A program made the translations under genes and the position numbers. From Sphingobium baderi (GTDB lineage: Bacteria > Pseudomonadota > Alphaproteobacteria > Sphingomonadales > Sphingomonadaceae): a stretch of DNA of 64,000 bases. Below the pieces are notes generated by a model. That model saw only the letters and a list, made by a program, of their open reading frames with translations, was not told the origin of the DNA and did no database searches. The stretch is taken from NCBI RefSeq assembly GCF_001456115.1, contig NZ_CP013264.1, positions 3,490,501-3,554,500 of the forward strand, written 5' to 3'. Positions 34,969 to 43,898 of the stretch are shown piece after piece (the first letter of the stretch is position 1; the number at the start of each line of letters is the position of its first letter).

Positions 34969-37176
34969 TCAGGCCGGAATGGCGACACGGGCCGGCCGCC
35001 CCATCGCGCGGGAGCCGATCTGCCGGATTTCCAGAATGCAGTCGGCCGCGCTCGCTCCCGCCATGTCATCGGAAACCATCGCCGCGTCATAGAGCCAGAC
35101 CGGCTCGGCCGTTTCGGCGCGCCGTTTCACCTCAGCACCGCGCAGAACTCGCAGTTCATAACGCTCGCTCTCTTCTCCCAGAGGCACGTCTCCGCCACTG
35201 CTCCAGCGCCATCCGTCGCGGCTGCGCCTTGTCCAGCCGATGCGCCACCCTCCCGCGCCGTCAGGAACCAGCCGGACATGCACGGGGGAAGGCGGCTTCA
35301 ACGCTTCCCCCCTGATGGCGAGCGCTGCCTCGACCGGCTCCACGTCACCGATCCCGATCGCGCTCAACCGCAGCAGCGCGCCCTCCTCCCCTTCCGCGCC
35401 CAGGGCCGCGAGAGGCTCGATCAACCGATCTTCCTCCAGCAACAGGAATCCCTCTCCGCCGACATGGGCGTCCATTGCCCATTCGGTGCCGCGCAAACCG
35501 CGCCGCAAACCGGAAAGACGATAGCTCAGGGGACTTGTCCTTACCGCCCGGCTGAACTGCATCAACTCATCCCCGACCAGACACAGGTTGCTGCCCTGCG
35601 CCAAAGCCAGCTCATTGGCGTCCATCAATTCCATGTCTTGCGCCAGCAAGGTGACGAACAGCGAATGGCTTTCATCGATCAGCGTGGCGCTCCCGCCCGG
35701 CAAGGCCGCATCGGCCCGCCCCATCGTGGCGCGCGGCGCAGTTCTGCCTGCGGGAGCGGCCTCGCCCAACTCATTCATCGCGAACAGAGCAGCTCCGCGC
35801 CAGCCCGCTCCACCACCAGCGGCCGCGACAAGGATCGGCGTGCTAACGGTTCCGTCCTTCAAATTGGGCAGGTCGGCCAATAGCAAGCTGGTCGGACCAT
35901 GCGGCGCATCGGACTCTCGTACGATGGCGCCCGACGATGCGCCCGGGGGAATGGTGCCCCCCGCCCCCGGCACCCGGCGCAAGGACAAGCGGACCGCCAT
36001 GGCCTCCCATTCCCGTTCCTCGATCCGCCAGAGGCCCGCTTCGCCTTCGACGGTGACGACCGATCCGGGCTGGCGGCATAATGCTTCCCAACCGCAACGC
36101 AGCGTCAGGCCAGCGCGTCCCGCCCAATACGCCCCCAGCCGTTCTCCAGCCAAAGCCCGCGCCGCGTCGCCGGTCAGCACGGCGGGCAATTCCAGGCCCT
36201 GCTCCAGCCGTCCCGGGCCAGGCCGCGTGACGCGCTGCATCCCCGCCTGATAATCCCGCGACGCATCATAATGGCGGACCGATAGCGCCACCGGCACGGC
36301 ATCGGCCGCCGCGCCGGATCGCTCCAGCGCGTCCAGCGCCCGCCCGTTCACGCGCCCGCACTGGCTCGCCGCTGGAATGTCGTGAGAGGCCTCCCGCCAT
36401 TCCGGGCTTATCACAAGCCCCTCCTCTCCCGCCGCAAGAGCCAGTCCGAAGGTTTCGACCAACGGCGCAAGGGCGTCCTCCAGATCGCTACCGCCCGCCG
36501 CATAGCCATCCACGCTCGCCAGCCCCTCGCCACCAATCCGCTCCTCGCTCAGCCCCGTGGCGATTGCGCCGATAGAAACCGCGCCGTCATCCGCTTCGAC
36601 CTCAAAGGTCAGTGACGGGATACGATTGCCATAATCGGCCAGCGACAAATCCTCGAAAACGGCATAGGCAATTCCCCGATGCGCCGGGGTTTGCGATGCC
36701 CCCTGCTTCGACGCGATCAAGGGATCGACCGCCTGATCCTCCTCTCCGCGATAAAGCCGGAAGTCCCCCAGAGCGGTCTTGAAATCGCCCGACGCCCCGC
36801 GCAGCAGATTGCCATCGGCCCATATCCGCTTCACCGATCGCACCGCCCGCGCCGAAAGGGCCACTGCAAAGCTCGCCGAATAGCTATAGGTCGTGACGCT
36901 CGGTTGCCCCTTCCCTCCGCCGCTTTTCTTCTTCGTCTCGCGCAGGTCGGTGGCCCAGATAACCGTGCCCGCCACGCGCATCGTCCCGAACAGCTTCGGG
37001 ATTTGCGTGCCATAGGTCGATGTCTGGATATGCAGGTCCTGCAACCGCGGACCTTGCCGCCCCTTCGGCTTGAACAGCGCGCCATGGTCAAAGGCGTTGC
37101 CGACCAGCCCGCCCAGCGCCGCGCCGATGGGACCGCCGAAAACCGATCCCACGGCGGTCAGAACAACTGTTGCCAT
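34969..37176 (-). CDS. GTA tail-tip 'megatron' protein (RcGTA g15 homologue), shortened
   Basis: The 735-residue protein starts MATVVLTAVGSVFGGPIGAALGGLVGNA and has the RcGTA g15 N-terminal region: VYGRMRxAGxVIWATxL-like (TMRVAGTVIWATDLRE), then VRSVKRIWADG, FRLYRGEEDQAVDPLI and HRGIAYAVFEDLSLADYGNRIPSL. Phage-tail_3-like hub parts and Fn3-like C-terminal parts follow. RcGTA g15 is far longer and carries a TIM-barrel-like domain after the NRIP region; here the sequence passes straight on, so the barrel appears absent. The protein likely forms the baseplate that contacts the recipient. GAGGGG precedes the ATG at 37176. Confidence 0.82.
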   Translation of the reverse strand: MATVVLTAVGSVFGGPIGAALGGLVGNAFDHGALFKPKGRQGPRLQDLHIQTSTYGTQIPKLFGTMRVAGTVIWATDLRETKKKSGGGKGQPSVTTYSYSASFAVALSARAVRSVKRIWADGNLLRGASGDFKTALGDFRLYRGEEDQAVDPLIASKQGASQTPAHRGIAYAVFEDLSLADYGNRIPSLTFEVEADDGAVSIGAIATGLSEERIGGEGLASVDGYAAGGSDLEDALAPLVETFGLALAAGEEGLVISPEWREASHDIPAASQCGRVNGRALDALERSGAAADAVPVALSVRHYDASRDYQAGMQRVTRPGPGRLEQGLELPAVLTGDAARALAGERLGAYWAGRAGLTLRCGWEALCRQPGSVVTVEGEAGLWRIEEREWEAMAVRLSLRRVPGAGGTIPPGASSGAIVRESDAPHGPTSLLLADLPNLKDGTVSTPILVAAAGGGAGWRGAALFAMNELGEAAPAGRTAPRATMGRADAALPGGSATLIDESHSLFVTLLAQDMELMDANELALAQGSNLCLVGDELMQFSRAVRTSPLSYRLSGLRRGLRGTEWAMDAHVGGEGFLLLEEDRLIEPLAALGAEGEEGALLRLSAIGIGDVEPVEAALAIRGEALKPPSPVHVRLVPDGAGGWRIGWTRRSRDGWRWSSGGDVPLGEESERYELRVLRGAEVKRRAETAEPVWLYDAAMVSDDMAGASAADCILEIRQIGSRAMGRPARVAIPA

Positions 37177-37189
37177 ATTCCAATACCCC

Positions 37190-37594
37190 TCAAATCGCGC
37201 GCCAATGGCTGATGATCGGCCAGGGCGAACCTCCCGGCATTTCGACGACCTGCCGCAGCCCCGCATGAGCATGGACGAAGCCGCCCGGCACCCGGATCAT
37301 CAGATGCAGATGCAGCGGCCCCGGCCGGACCAGCGCCAGGTCGCCGGCCTTCGCCATCGCCACTCTTCGCAATCCCGCCTGTTCCAGCCATGTTTCGATC
37401 CGTCCCACATCGCTCGTCCGCAGCGCGTAGCCGCTGGGCGCCATCCCCGAATGCCCCGCCCGGCCCAACGCCACCGCCGCCAGTCCGACGCAGTCCAGCC
37501 CCAGTTCCGCGCTGCGCCCATGCAATCGAAAAGGGACGCCGACCAAAGCCCGGGCCTCCGCGACGATCCGCGCCGCCATGCGCTCGCCGCTCAT
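37190..37594 (-). CDS. GTA NlpC/P60 peptidase (g14 homologue)
   Basis: The 134-residue protein has the catalytic Cys in LGLDCVGLAAVALG and the His in the LHLHLMIRV region, as in the phage-type C40 peptidases. In RcGTA the g14 peptidase sits in the tail tip and helps cross the recipient cell wall. It overlaps g13 by four bases and ends 13 bases before the g15 start, as in the RcGTA order. Confidence 0.85.
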   Translation of the reverse strand: MSGERMAARIVAEARALVGVPFRLHGRSAELGLDCVGLAAVALGRAGHSGMAPSGYALRTSDVGRIETWLEQAGLRRVAMAKAGDLALVRPGPLHLHLMIRVPGGFVHAHAGLRQVVEMPGGSPWPIISHWRAI

Positions 37595-38406
37595 GCGCCG
37601 GGATAGCGGGTCAGCAGGTCCGTGCCCGGCAGATAAGGCTCGCCCCGGAAATTGACGACATTGCCGAAGCGCGCGGCGCAGGTCGCCAGTTGCCGGTCAC
37701 ATCCCTCTGTCAGCAAAGCCAATGTCCCCGCCTCCACCACGAAGGGCGGCGGATCGGCCAGTGTCGCCCGGTCGGTTTCATTGTCCGTCACCGCCTGAAC
37801 GACCCCGCCATTGCCGCCGGTCAGCCAGCGCAGCGTGCCAAAGGCATAAGCGCCCGCCGTCAGCCCTTCGACCTGCGCCACGCCATCCTCGATACCAGAA
37901 ACCACCACGATGCGCCTGCGTCCGGCCATGTCCACCCGGCACTGCCGGTCGCCCAGCCGCGCCCTGCAATCCGCCGAAGTCGAAGGCACGACCGCGCTCC
38001 GCAGCGCATTGGTCGCGCCCAGCAGTTCCGCCGTGAACGCGCCGCCCCTGCGCCCCACAGCGCCTATCTCCCCCCGCGCCAGCAACAGCCACAGCGCGCC
38101 CGGCTCCTCCCATTCGGTAAGCCGCACCTCCAGCGCCGCGCCATCCCAACGTCCTGCCATCAGGTCATCCTCGCTGATGGCGTCGGATGTCAGCGCGCCC
38201 TCGACATCCATGTCCGCGCCCTCCGCCGTGATGCCGCTGCGGATGGCCGAAGGCATCATGCCCGGCGCGGCGCGATAGCGGACATGATCGACAGTCAGGT
38301 CGCGGTCATGGCTGGTGAGGCCCATCGTCACGCCATCCCGCCGCTCCAGCCGCCAACAAAAGGCCAGCGTGCACAGCGGCTTGCCCAATATCTCCGCCAC
38401 ACTCAT
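37591..38406 (-). CDS. GTA hub protein, DUF2163 (g13 homologue)
   Basis: The 271-residue protein matches DUF2163: LAFCWRLERRDGVTMGLTSHDRDL, RYRAAPGMMPSAIRSG, and a C-terminal part with CRARLGDRQCRVD and a CDRQLATCAARFGNVVNFRGEPYLPG block with four cysteines, which binds an iron-sulfur cluster in some phage hub proteins. It forms the baseplate hub. It overlaps both neighbours by four bases. Confidence 0.87.
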   Translation of the reverse strand: MSVAEILGKPLCTLAFCWRLERRDGVTMGLTSHDRDLTVDHVRYRAAPGMMPSAIRSGITAEGADMDVEGALTSDAISEDDLMAGRWDGAALEVRLTEWEEPGALWLLLARGEIGAVGRRGGAFTAELLGATNALRSAVVPSTSADCRARLGDRQCRVDMAGRRRIVVVSGIEDGVAQVEGLTAGAYAFGTLRWLTGGNGGVVQAVTDNETDRATLADPPPFVVEAGTLALLTEGCDRQLATCAARFGNVVNFRGEPYLPGTDLLTRYPGA

Positions 38407-40733
38407 TCCCGGATCTCCACCAGCGGCACCGATGGCGCCTCCCCGGCGGCGAAGGTCGCCCGGTTGATGTCCAGCCGGTCCTCGGCAAAGCGCACCGGCA
38501 CGTCGAAGCGGAAACCGGCGGTCAGCACCGCGCCCTCCGGCGGCGCGGCGTCAAAGGCGATGACGCCCAGCCCCGCAAGGCTCCAGCCGGACAGCTGCTC
38601 GACGCCATCCACGGCGACCCTGACAGATCCCGACACCGGACGCGTGATGGCCCGCGCCTGCGCCTCCTCCCCCTCGCCATAGAAGCGCATGAGCTGGAAC
38701 TCCGCTTTTATGCCGTCGCCCACACCCAATCGTTGGTCGATCGGCCCCGGCGTTCCGCCCGCCGCGCAGCTTCGATTGTCGAACGGATCGGTGAAGCGGA
38801 ACCCCCGCGCCGCGCCCCGCCGCGCCCGGAAGAACGCGATCAGCTCTCCAATATCCGCTTCCGACCGCACGCCCGGCCCCGCATCGAAAGACAGGCGCGC
38901 ATCGGCCCAATCGCTCGTCCTGCGTTCATGGCCGGATGGGCTTTCCACAATCTGCGTCGAAAAGGCCGGGGACAGGCTCGCCTCTCGCCCCACGCTCAAA
39001 GGAAAGACAATATCATCAAAGGCCTGCATATCTTCTTCCCCATCCAGTCTGAAGCAGGTGAAGCCATCGCGCGCGACCTGCGGCAGCGCCCAGATGAACG
39101 TCGCCGCCGTGCCGCGCCGGATGGCGGCGTCCGCTTCCCCGGCGATCTCCCGCCATTGCGCGGCATCCTCCGGCGCCAGCACGAAGCCCGAAAAATAATG
39201 CTGCCGCTCGATTGGATAGCCCAGCCGCGCCGTCACCTCTTCGACACCGCGCGCAGTCAGCCGCCTGCGCCCCTGCGTCACCCAGTCATAATCTTCCAGT
39301 TGCAGCACATCGAAGGCCGGGTCCGCCCACCCTATCGGCATGTTCGCCCGCTTGGCCTCCGGCGCGAGCGGATCGAGCACCGTCGGCAGGTAAGCCAACA
39401 AATGCGTCACCGCCTCCGGAGCCAGCGCCTTCACCGCCGCGCAGAGGGAAGTCGTGGACGCCGCCAATATCGCCCCCGCCGCATCCAGCAGCATCTTCTG
39501 CCCGGCAGAAAGCGTCCCCCGCACATCCGGGATCGAAACGGGACTTTCCCCCAGCGCCGCCCGCGCCGCATCGTCATACAGGCAGATGCGTCCATCGGCG
39601 GGCATCACCCACCACCATGGCTCCCCGACCTGAAACTTGACGGCAATATCATTATCCAAGGCTATGGTAACAAAGGAAGAAGATACCGCCTGCAGATAGC
39701 TCATTGCACCGGCATGGGCCGGGGACAGCAATGTCGAAGGCGGCGTCCAGCCCGTCAGCGCCGGATCGCCATTCTCCGCCCGCTGCTTCCATCCCTCCGG
39801 GCAATGCGCGTCGAACAGTTCATAGGACAGCGACCAGATCACCCCCAGCCCCATGGTCTTCGCCCGCCGCGCGAAATCGGCGTGCCATGCCGCGCAGGGC
39901 GTATTCAGCGCTCCGCCTTCCAGGGTGACAACATGCCCTCCCCCAACAGGCAAGAGCCGGAAATAATGGCTCATGCCGACATAATGATTGATGTCGCCGC
40001 GATAGCCGAGCGCATGGATCGCCGCGATAATCCGCTCCGGCGTCTGGTTCAGGCAATCGTCATAGCCCGTCGCCATCGACAGCCCATGTTCGGGCACCAC
40101 CACATCACCCACCGCCAGCACCGATCCTGCGCCATCGCACCTGATGCCGGACAACTCCGCCCAGCCTTCGACGCCCGCCGCAAAGACCGTATCGCCCGCA
40201 TCATAATCGAGCGGCGCGAGCGAAACGAACATCCGGTCGATATCCCCCGCCCACACCGGATCGCTCTCCTCCGGCAGAAGAAATCCGCCCTCAAGGCGAG
40301 AGAAATCCAGAATGATTTCCGTATCTTCTGGATCGCCATTGGCATAGTTCCACAAGCGCACATACCAGGACCGCGTATGGCCTTCCGCATCGCGCCCCTC
40401 GATGGTCAGCGTCGGCCCATGCGTCTGGTCCAGCCGCCTGAGACCACCGCTCCGCCAGCGAAAGCGCAGCACGCAATCGCGGAAATCGCGCGCCGTCTCA
40501 TAAGCCAGCAGCGGGTGACTCCATTTGTCCTCCGCTTCCCAGATCAGCCCGGCCAGATCGCCCGAGCCGTAAAAGACCGCATCCACCCGCAGGGCATCGG
40601 GCGCTGTCGTCACCACGCTCGCCATCATCGGCCGGGGGAAATTCACCGTCCAATGGGTCGGCGCGAACCGCTTCATGAAACGCGCTTCCTGCCCGCCCCG
40701 CTCTTTCGTCAGCCAATAGCCGATCCCGCTCAT
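38403..40733 (-). CDS. GTA distal tail protein (g12/DUF2460) fused to a glycoside-hydrolase-like domain
   Basis: The 776-residue protein has two parts. Residues about 580-776 are DUF2460, the g12 distal tail protein of RcGTA (DIVFPLSVGREASLSPAFSTQIVES ... RFRTDPF-like RGFRFTDPFDNRS). Residues 1-570 are an extra module with a beta-rich lead and a TIM-barrel-like, glycoside-hydrolase-like core: GYRGDINHYVGMSHYFRL, MGLGVIWSLSYELFD, FQVGEPWWWVMP, QLEDYDWVTQG and YFSGFVLAPED. The Glu in GEPWW and a later acid could be catalytic. RcGTA g12 has only the Dit part at about 200 residues. The gene overlaps both neighbours by four bases, so the fusion is not an annotation error. Confidence 0.8.
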   Translation of the reverse strand: MSGIGYWLTKERGGQEARFMKRFAPTHWTVNFPRPMMASVVTTAPDALRVDAVFYGSGDLAGLIWEAEDKWSHPLLAYETARDFRDCVLRFRWRSGGLRRLDQTHGPTLTIEGRDAEGHTRSWYVRLWNYANGDPEDTEIILDFSRLEGGFLLPEESDPVWAGDIDRMFVSLAPLDYDAGDTVFAAGVEGWAELSGIRCDGAGSVLAVGDVVVPEHGLSMATGYDDCLNQTPERIIAAIHALGYRGDINHYVGMSHYFRLLPVGGGHVVTLEGGALNTPCAAWHADFARRAKTMGLGVIWSLSYELFDAHCPEGWKQRAENGDPALTGWTPPSTLLSPAHAGAMSYLQAVSSSFVTIALDNDIAVKFQVGEPWWWVMPADGRICLYDDAARAALGESPVSIPDVRGTLSAGQKMLLDAAGAILAASTTSLCAAVKALAPEAVTHLLAYLPTVLDPLAPEAKRANMPIGWADPAFDVLQLEDYDWVTQGRRRLTARGVEEVTARLGYPIERQHYFSGFVLAPEDAAQWREIAGEADAAIRRGTAATFIWALPQVARDGFTCFRLDGEEDMQAFDDIVFPLSVGREASLSPAFSTQIVESPSGHERRTSDWADARLSFDAGPGVRSEADIGELIAFFRARRGAARGFRFTDPFDNRSCAAGGTPGPIDQRLGVGDGIKAEFQLMRFYGEGEEAQARAITRPVSGSVRVAVDGVEQLSGWSLAGLGVIAFDAAPPEGAVLTAGFRFDVPVRFAEDRLDINRATFAAGEAPSVPLVEIRE

Positions 40734-41293
40734 CCGTTCAGCGCCCCTTTCACCGCCCGGGCCACCTGCCGCGCACTGCGCGCCAGCAGCCGGGGATTAT
40801 CCTGCCCGTCGCCTCGTCCCTGCACCGCGATGCTCACCCGCACGTCGCGCCCGCCGCCGCCATGCGCGACGACCTGCCCGCTCGCCGTGGGCACGAACAG
40901 TTCCGGTCCCCGCTCACCCACCATATAGGCGCGGCCCGGCCCCACCGGCCCGCCCGTCGCCCGCCCCGGCAGCCCCAGAGCCGACCCGATCAGCGAAGCT
41001 CCCACATTCAGCAACCCGCCGCCGCCTCCACCGCCAATCGACCCCATCGCCGACCGCAGGGCGCTGCGGGCAATATCGTCCAGCACCGACAGCGCCATGC
41101 GCCGCAAATCCTCGAACCCGAACTTGCCCGTCCGCGCGGCCCTCAGCAGCCCCTGCTCGATCCGCCGTCCCGCCCGTTCCGCGCCCGCCGCCAGCGGCCC
41201 CTCCATCCCGGCGCGCATCGCTTCCACATCGCGCGCCAGCCCCTGCGTGTCGGCGCGCACGCGCACGACCAGCGTGTCGACTTCCTCTTCCAT
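40730..41293 (-). CDS. GTA tape-measure protein, short (g11 homologue)
   Basis: The 187-residue protein begins MEEEVDTLVVRVRADTQGLARDVEAMRAGMEGPLAAGAERAGRRIEQGLLRAARTGKFGFEDLRRMAL and ends with a Gly-rich segment and GPGRAYMVGERGPELFVPTASGQVV, the usual C-terminus of phage tape measures. It is short like RcGTA g11, which implies a short tail. AGGGGA lies before the ATG at 41293. It overlaps g12 by four bases. Confidence 0.83.
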   Translation of the reverse strand: MEEEVDTLVVRVRADTQGLARDVEAMRAGMEGPLAAGAERAGRRIEQGLLRAARTGKFGFEDLRRMALSVLDDIARSALRSAMGSIGGGGGGGLLNVGASLIGSALGLPGRATGGPVGPGRAYMVGERGPELFVPTASGQVVAHGGGGRDVRVSIAVQGRGDGQDNPRLLARSARQVARAVKGALNG

Positions 41294-41316
41294 CGGATTT
41301 CCCCTGTTGCCCGGCC

Positions 41317-41526
41317 TCAGCGATCCGGCATCATCGCGCGCAGCCGCTCCAGATCGCCCGCGTCCACGCCAGCCTCCGGCCCTTCCTCGCCCCGCGCCGC
41401 CTTCAGCACGGCCGCCAGTTCCGCAGGCGTCGCGCGCCAGAACTCGTCGGGCCGCCACCCCAGCAGCCAACCCGCGATCCCCGCCAACGCCGCCGCCCGC
41501 TCCGCAAGCCGCGTCGCCGCGCTCAT
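41317..41526 (-). CDS. GTA tail assembly chaperone (g10.1-type, TIGR02216/Phage_TAC_2)
   Basis: The 69-residue protein contains GIAGWLLGWRPDEFWRATPAELAAVLKA, the conserved core of this small chaperone family. It probably acts with the g10 product during tail assembly, like the frameshift-linked chaperone pairs of tailed phages, although here the two are separate genes overlapping by four bases. Confidence 0.8.
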   Translation of the reverse strand: MSAATRLAERAAALAGIAGWLLGWRPDEFWRATPAELAAVLKAARGEEGPEAGVDAGDLERLRAMMPDR

Positions 41527-41837
41527 TTGCCCGTCAATATCTGCTGCAATATGGTCCGCAGCACCGGCGTCACCTTCGCCAGTCCCAGCGCCAGGATCGC
41601 CTCGCCCATCGCTTCGCGCGTCAGCCCGCCGCTGCGATCCGTCAGGCAATGCCAGAACAGCGCCGCCATATCGCCCAGCGACAGCTTCCCGTCCGCCGCC
41701 CGTTCCACCAGTTCGAACAGCGGCCCCACTTCCTCCTCCGCCGCCACCAGCGCGGCAAAGCTGGGGCGCAGCGTCAGCACCTGCCCGCCCAGTTCCAGCG
41801 CGGCCTCGCCCCGCGCCGCGTTCGCCGCCGCGCTCAT
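41523..41837 (-). CDS. GTA gp10-like tail assembly chaperone (Phage_TAC_11)
   Basis: The 104-residue protein has GEAALELGGQVLTLRPSFAALVAAEEEVG and LSLGDMAALFWHCL, typical of the gene-transfer-agent gp10 family. It overlaps g9 and the g10.1-type gene by four bases each. Its role is tail assembly, by analogy. Confidence 0.83.
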   Translation of the reverse strand: MSAAANAARGEAALELGGQVLTLRPSFAALVAAEEEVGPLFELVERAADGKLSLGDMAALFWHCLTDRSGGLTREAMGEAILALGLAKVTPVLRTILQQILTGK

Positions 41838-42241
41838 TGCGACACCACCGGGCCGGAGCTTTCCAGGCTCAGCGCATAGTTGCGCTCGCCGTTATAATCG
41901 CCCGCATAGTCGAGCCGCGTGACCAGGAATCGCCCCCGCATCCGCTCCCCGCTTTCAAAGCTCAGTTCATATTCGTCGATGGTGCCGGACAGGGCATGGT
42001 TGCGGATCCGCACTTCCGCCGCCGATCCGGTGAAGATGCCCGCCGCCGACACGCTGACCGACCGCACGCCCGCGCCGGACAGCAACTCGCGCCAACCCCC
42101 GCTATCCTTGCTGGTGACGTTCACCGCCTCGCCATTGACGGATAATTGCGTGGTCCGCATCCCCGCTACCGTTGCGTAGCTTGCCGGGCTGCCGCCATCG
42201 CCGACCTTGAGCAGAAACGCACTTCCTTTTTCGACGCCCAT
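41834..42241 (-). CDS. GTA major tail tube protein (g9 homologue, TP901-1 type)
   Basis: The 135-residue protein starts MGVEKGSAFLLKVGDGGSPASYATVAGMRTTQLSVNGEAVNVTSKDSGGWRELLSGAGVRSVSVSAAGIF, the tail-tube signature with the NVTSKDSGGWREL block. It polymerises into the hollow tail. AAGGAG precedes the ATG at 42241. It starts 56 bases away from a divergent, unrelated gene, which splits the cluster here. Confidence 0.9.
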   Translation of the reverse strand: MGVEKGSAFLLKVGDGGSPASYATVAGMRTTQLSVNGEAVNVTSKDSGGWRELLSGAGVRSVSVSAAGIFTGSAAEVRIRNHALSGTIDEYELSFESGERMRGRFLVTRLDYAGDYNGERNYALSLESSGPVVSQ

Positions 42242-42297
42242 GGCGCATTCTCCTTGTTCGTTAACCCGTGCCAGAATCAAGCTGTGGAGAGGGTCCG

Positions 42298-42621
42298 ATG
42301 CTTGTTGCAGTTCCTTTGGTGATGATGCTTGCAGCCGCCCCCGCGGCTGACCCTGTCGGTGCCGGGCGCAAGGCCTATTCCCAATGCCTTTCGGCGCAGA
42401 TTCAGCCTGCGCTCGACAAGAAGCTCGCGCTGGGCGATTTTCAGTCCGCGCTGAAGGCGAAGTGCGGCGACAAGGAAGCCGCCTTCCGCGCCGCCATCGT
42501 GGCGGACGACAAGACCAGCGGCATGTCGGAGCAGGAAGCCCAGTCCGACGCCAACGATCAGGTGTCCGAATATATGGACAAGATCACCTCTGAATATGAG
42601 GATTATCTCAGCCCGGCCTGA
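42298..42621 (+). CDS. Exported small protein of unknown function embedded in the GTA cluster
   Basis: The 107-residue protein has a signal peptide (MLVAVPLVMMLAAAPAADPV), one cysteine pair (QCLSAQI, KCGDKEA) and an acidic C-terminus (MSEQEAQSDANDQVSEYMDKI). GGAGAGGG lies before the ATG at 42298. It is on the strand opposite to the GTA genes, between g9 and g8, and looks like a host gene caught in the cluster. No family recognised. Confidence 0.7.
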   Translation: MLVAVPLVMMLAAAPAADPVGAGRKAYSQCLSAQIQPALDKKLALGDFQSALKAKCGDKEAAFRAAIVADDKTSGMSEQEAQSDANDQVSEYMDKITSEYEDYLSPA

Positions 42622-42748
42622 TCGGCCTCACGCCGAATGGCGGTTTTGGATGGGAAATCGACCGGCCGCTTTCCCTACATGGGTGGGTGCGTCCGCGATT
42701 GGCCAAAATTCGTCACTTCTCCAATATCCACACTCCACCGAAATCCCC

Positions 42749-43156
42749 TCAGCCCGCCTCCCGCACCAGGCGCAGCCGATAGTCCGCAATGGCGCGCCAG
42801 CCGCGATCCCGCCCCGATTGCCGGGCGATACGGGAACGCAGCAACTGCGTAGTAACGATCCGCCAACCCTCGCCCGCTTCCGTCATCGCCTTCACCACGG
42901 CATCCACCCGCGCCAGCAGCGGCGCGATGCGGGCAGGCGTCTCGCCCATGTCATGCAGACTGATCGACAAACGCAATTCCCGTCCGTCGACATCCTTCGC
43001 CCCCCAATCCGCGCCAAGACACTCTTCCACCGCGGCATAGGGCGACGTCGCCCGGTCGGGCGCGCCATCGAACAGACCATTAAGCCCGTCCATCAACGTC
43101 ATATCCTGCTTCAGCGCCGCGATCATGGCGGCGCGAACCGTTATTTCCGCGCTCAT
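42749..43156 (-). CDS. GTA tail terminator-like protein (g8 homologue, DUF3168)
   Basis: The 135-residue protein begins MSAEITVRAAMIAALKQDMTLMDGLNGLFDGAPDRATSPYAAVEECLGADWGAKDVDGRELRLSISLHDMGETP, the DUF3168 signature. In RcGTA it caps the tail tube. It overlaps the next upstream gene by four bases; about 130 bases separate it from the embedded forward gene. Confidence 0.85.
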   Translation of the reverse strand: MSAEITVRAAMIAALKQDMTLMDGLNGLFDGAPDRATSPYAAVEECLGADWGAKDVDGRELRLSISLHDMGETPARIAPLLARVDAVVKAMTEAGEGWRIVTTQLLRSRIARQSGRDRGWRAIADYRLRLVREAG

Positions 43157-43359
43157 GCCCTGCCCCTTCCTGCTTCACGCAGCGTCAGATCACCCATCCA
43201 TCGCGCCATCAGTCCGCGCCCCGATGCCCGGACATTTTCTCCGTCCACCCGCACCGATGCCACGCCCGCATCGCTCATCGCCTGCGCGATCGCGGCCCGC
43301 CTTCGCGCCGCGCCAGCTTCCGCCAGCGCAGTCATGCGCCTTTGCCATGCCTCCCTCAT
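43153..43359 (-). CDS. Small protein in the GTA g7 (stopper) position
   Basis: The 68-residue protein begins MREAWQRRMTALAEAGAARRRAAIAQAMSDAGVASVRVDGENV and ends RWMGDLTLREAGRGRA. It overlaps g6 and g8 by four bases each, exactly where the ~110-residue stopper gene g7 is expected. Similarity to a stopper is not obvious; it may be a reduced or replaced version. The alternative ATG at 43380 would give a 25-base overlap with g6. Confidence 0.65.
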   Translation of the reverse strand: MREAWQRRMTALAEAGAARRRAAIAQAMSDAGVASVRVDGENVRASGRGLMARWMGDLTLREAGRGRA

Positions 43360-43898
43360 GCCAGCCGCATCCGCCGCCATGGCCGCCACAGCGCACTGAC
43401 GACCGCAGGCGGCGCCGCGCCTTCGCCGCTGCGCGCCGCGTGATGATCCGCCGCCAGCCGCACGATCCCCTGCCGGATCGCTTCGGGCAGACCGTTCATA
43501 TCCTCCGCCATTCCCGCCCGATAACGCACGCAAAGCCGCCGCCCGCCGCCCACGCCCCTCAGCCGCACCCAGCCCTCGCCCGACGCATCGATGTCGATCG
43601 CATAGCGTTCCGGCGGCAACGCCTCTTCCACGCCCGCCGCGTCCACCGCCCGCACATCGAGGATCGCCGCCACCGGCCGCGCCGACAGCCGTTGCCAGCG
43701 GCCATCGCCGGACACTGTTTCCCGCGCCTCGCGTACGATCAGCCATTGCCCGACAAAACCCTCGCACAGCGCCGCCGCGCTTCGCAGCAATCCTGCCAGC
43801 ACTGCATCCTCATCACTCGTCGCTATTCGCAGATAGGCCTTTAATTCCGCCAGCGATGCCGCCAGCGCGCCCGCTTCCCCTTGCGCCGCCATCATCAT
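43356..43898 (-). CDS. GTA head-tail adaptor (g6 homologue, gp6-like)
   Basis: The 180-residue protein has the gp6-like connector sequence ELKAYLRIATSDEDAVLAGLLRSAAALCEGFVGQWLI and PERYAIDIDASGEGWVRLRGV, then LPEAIRQGIVRLAADHHAARSG. It binds below the portal and joins the head to the tail. It overlaps both neighbours by four bases. Confidence 0.83.
   Translation of the reverse strand: MMMAAQGEAGALAASLAELKAYLRIATSDEDAVLAGLLRSAAALCEGFVGQWLIVREARETVSGDGRWQRLSARPVAAILDVRAVDAAGVEEALPPERYAIDIDASGEGWVRLRGVGGGRRLCVRYRAGMAEDMNGLPEAIRQGIVRLAADHHAARSGEGAAPPAVVSALWRPWRRMRLA

Noticed and set aside
38733..40928. Plus-strand frame of 731 codons opposite the g12 homologue
   Set aside because: Arg/Pro/His-rich antisense frame typical of GC-rich DNA; the minus-strand gene has clear motifs and four-base overlaps.
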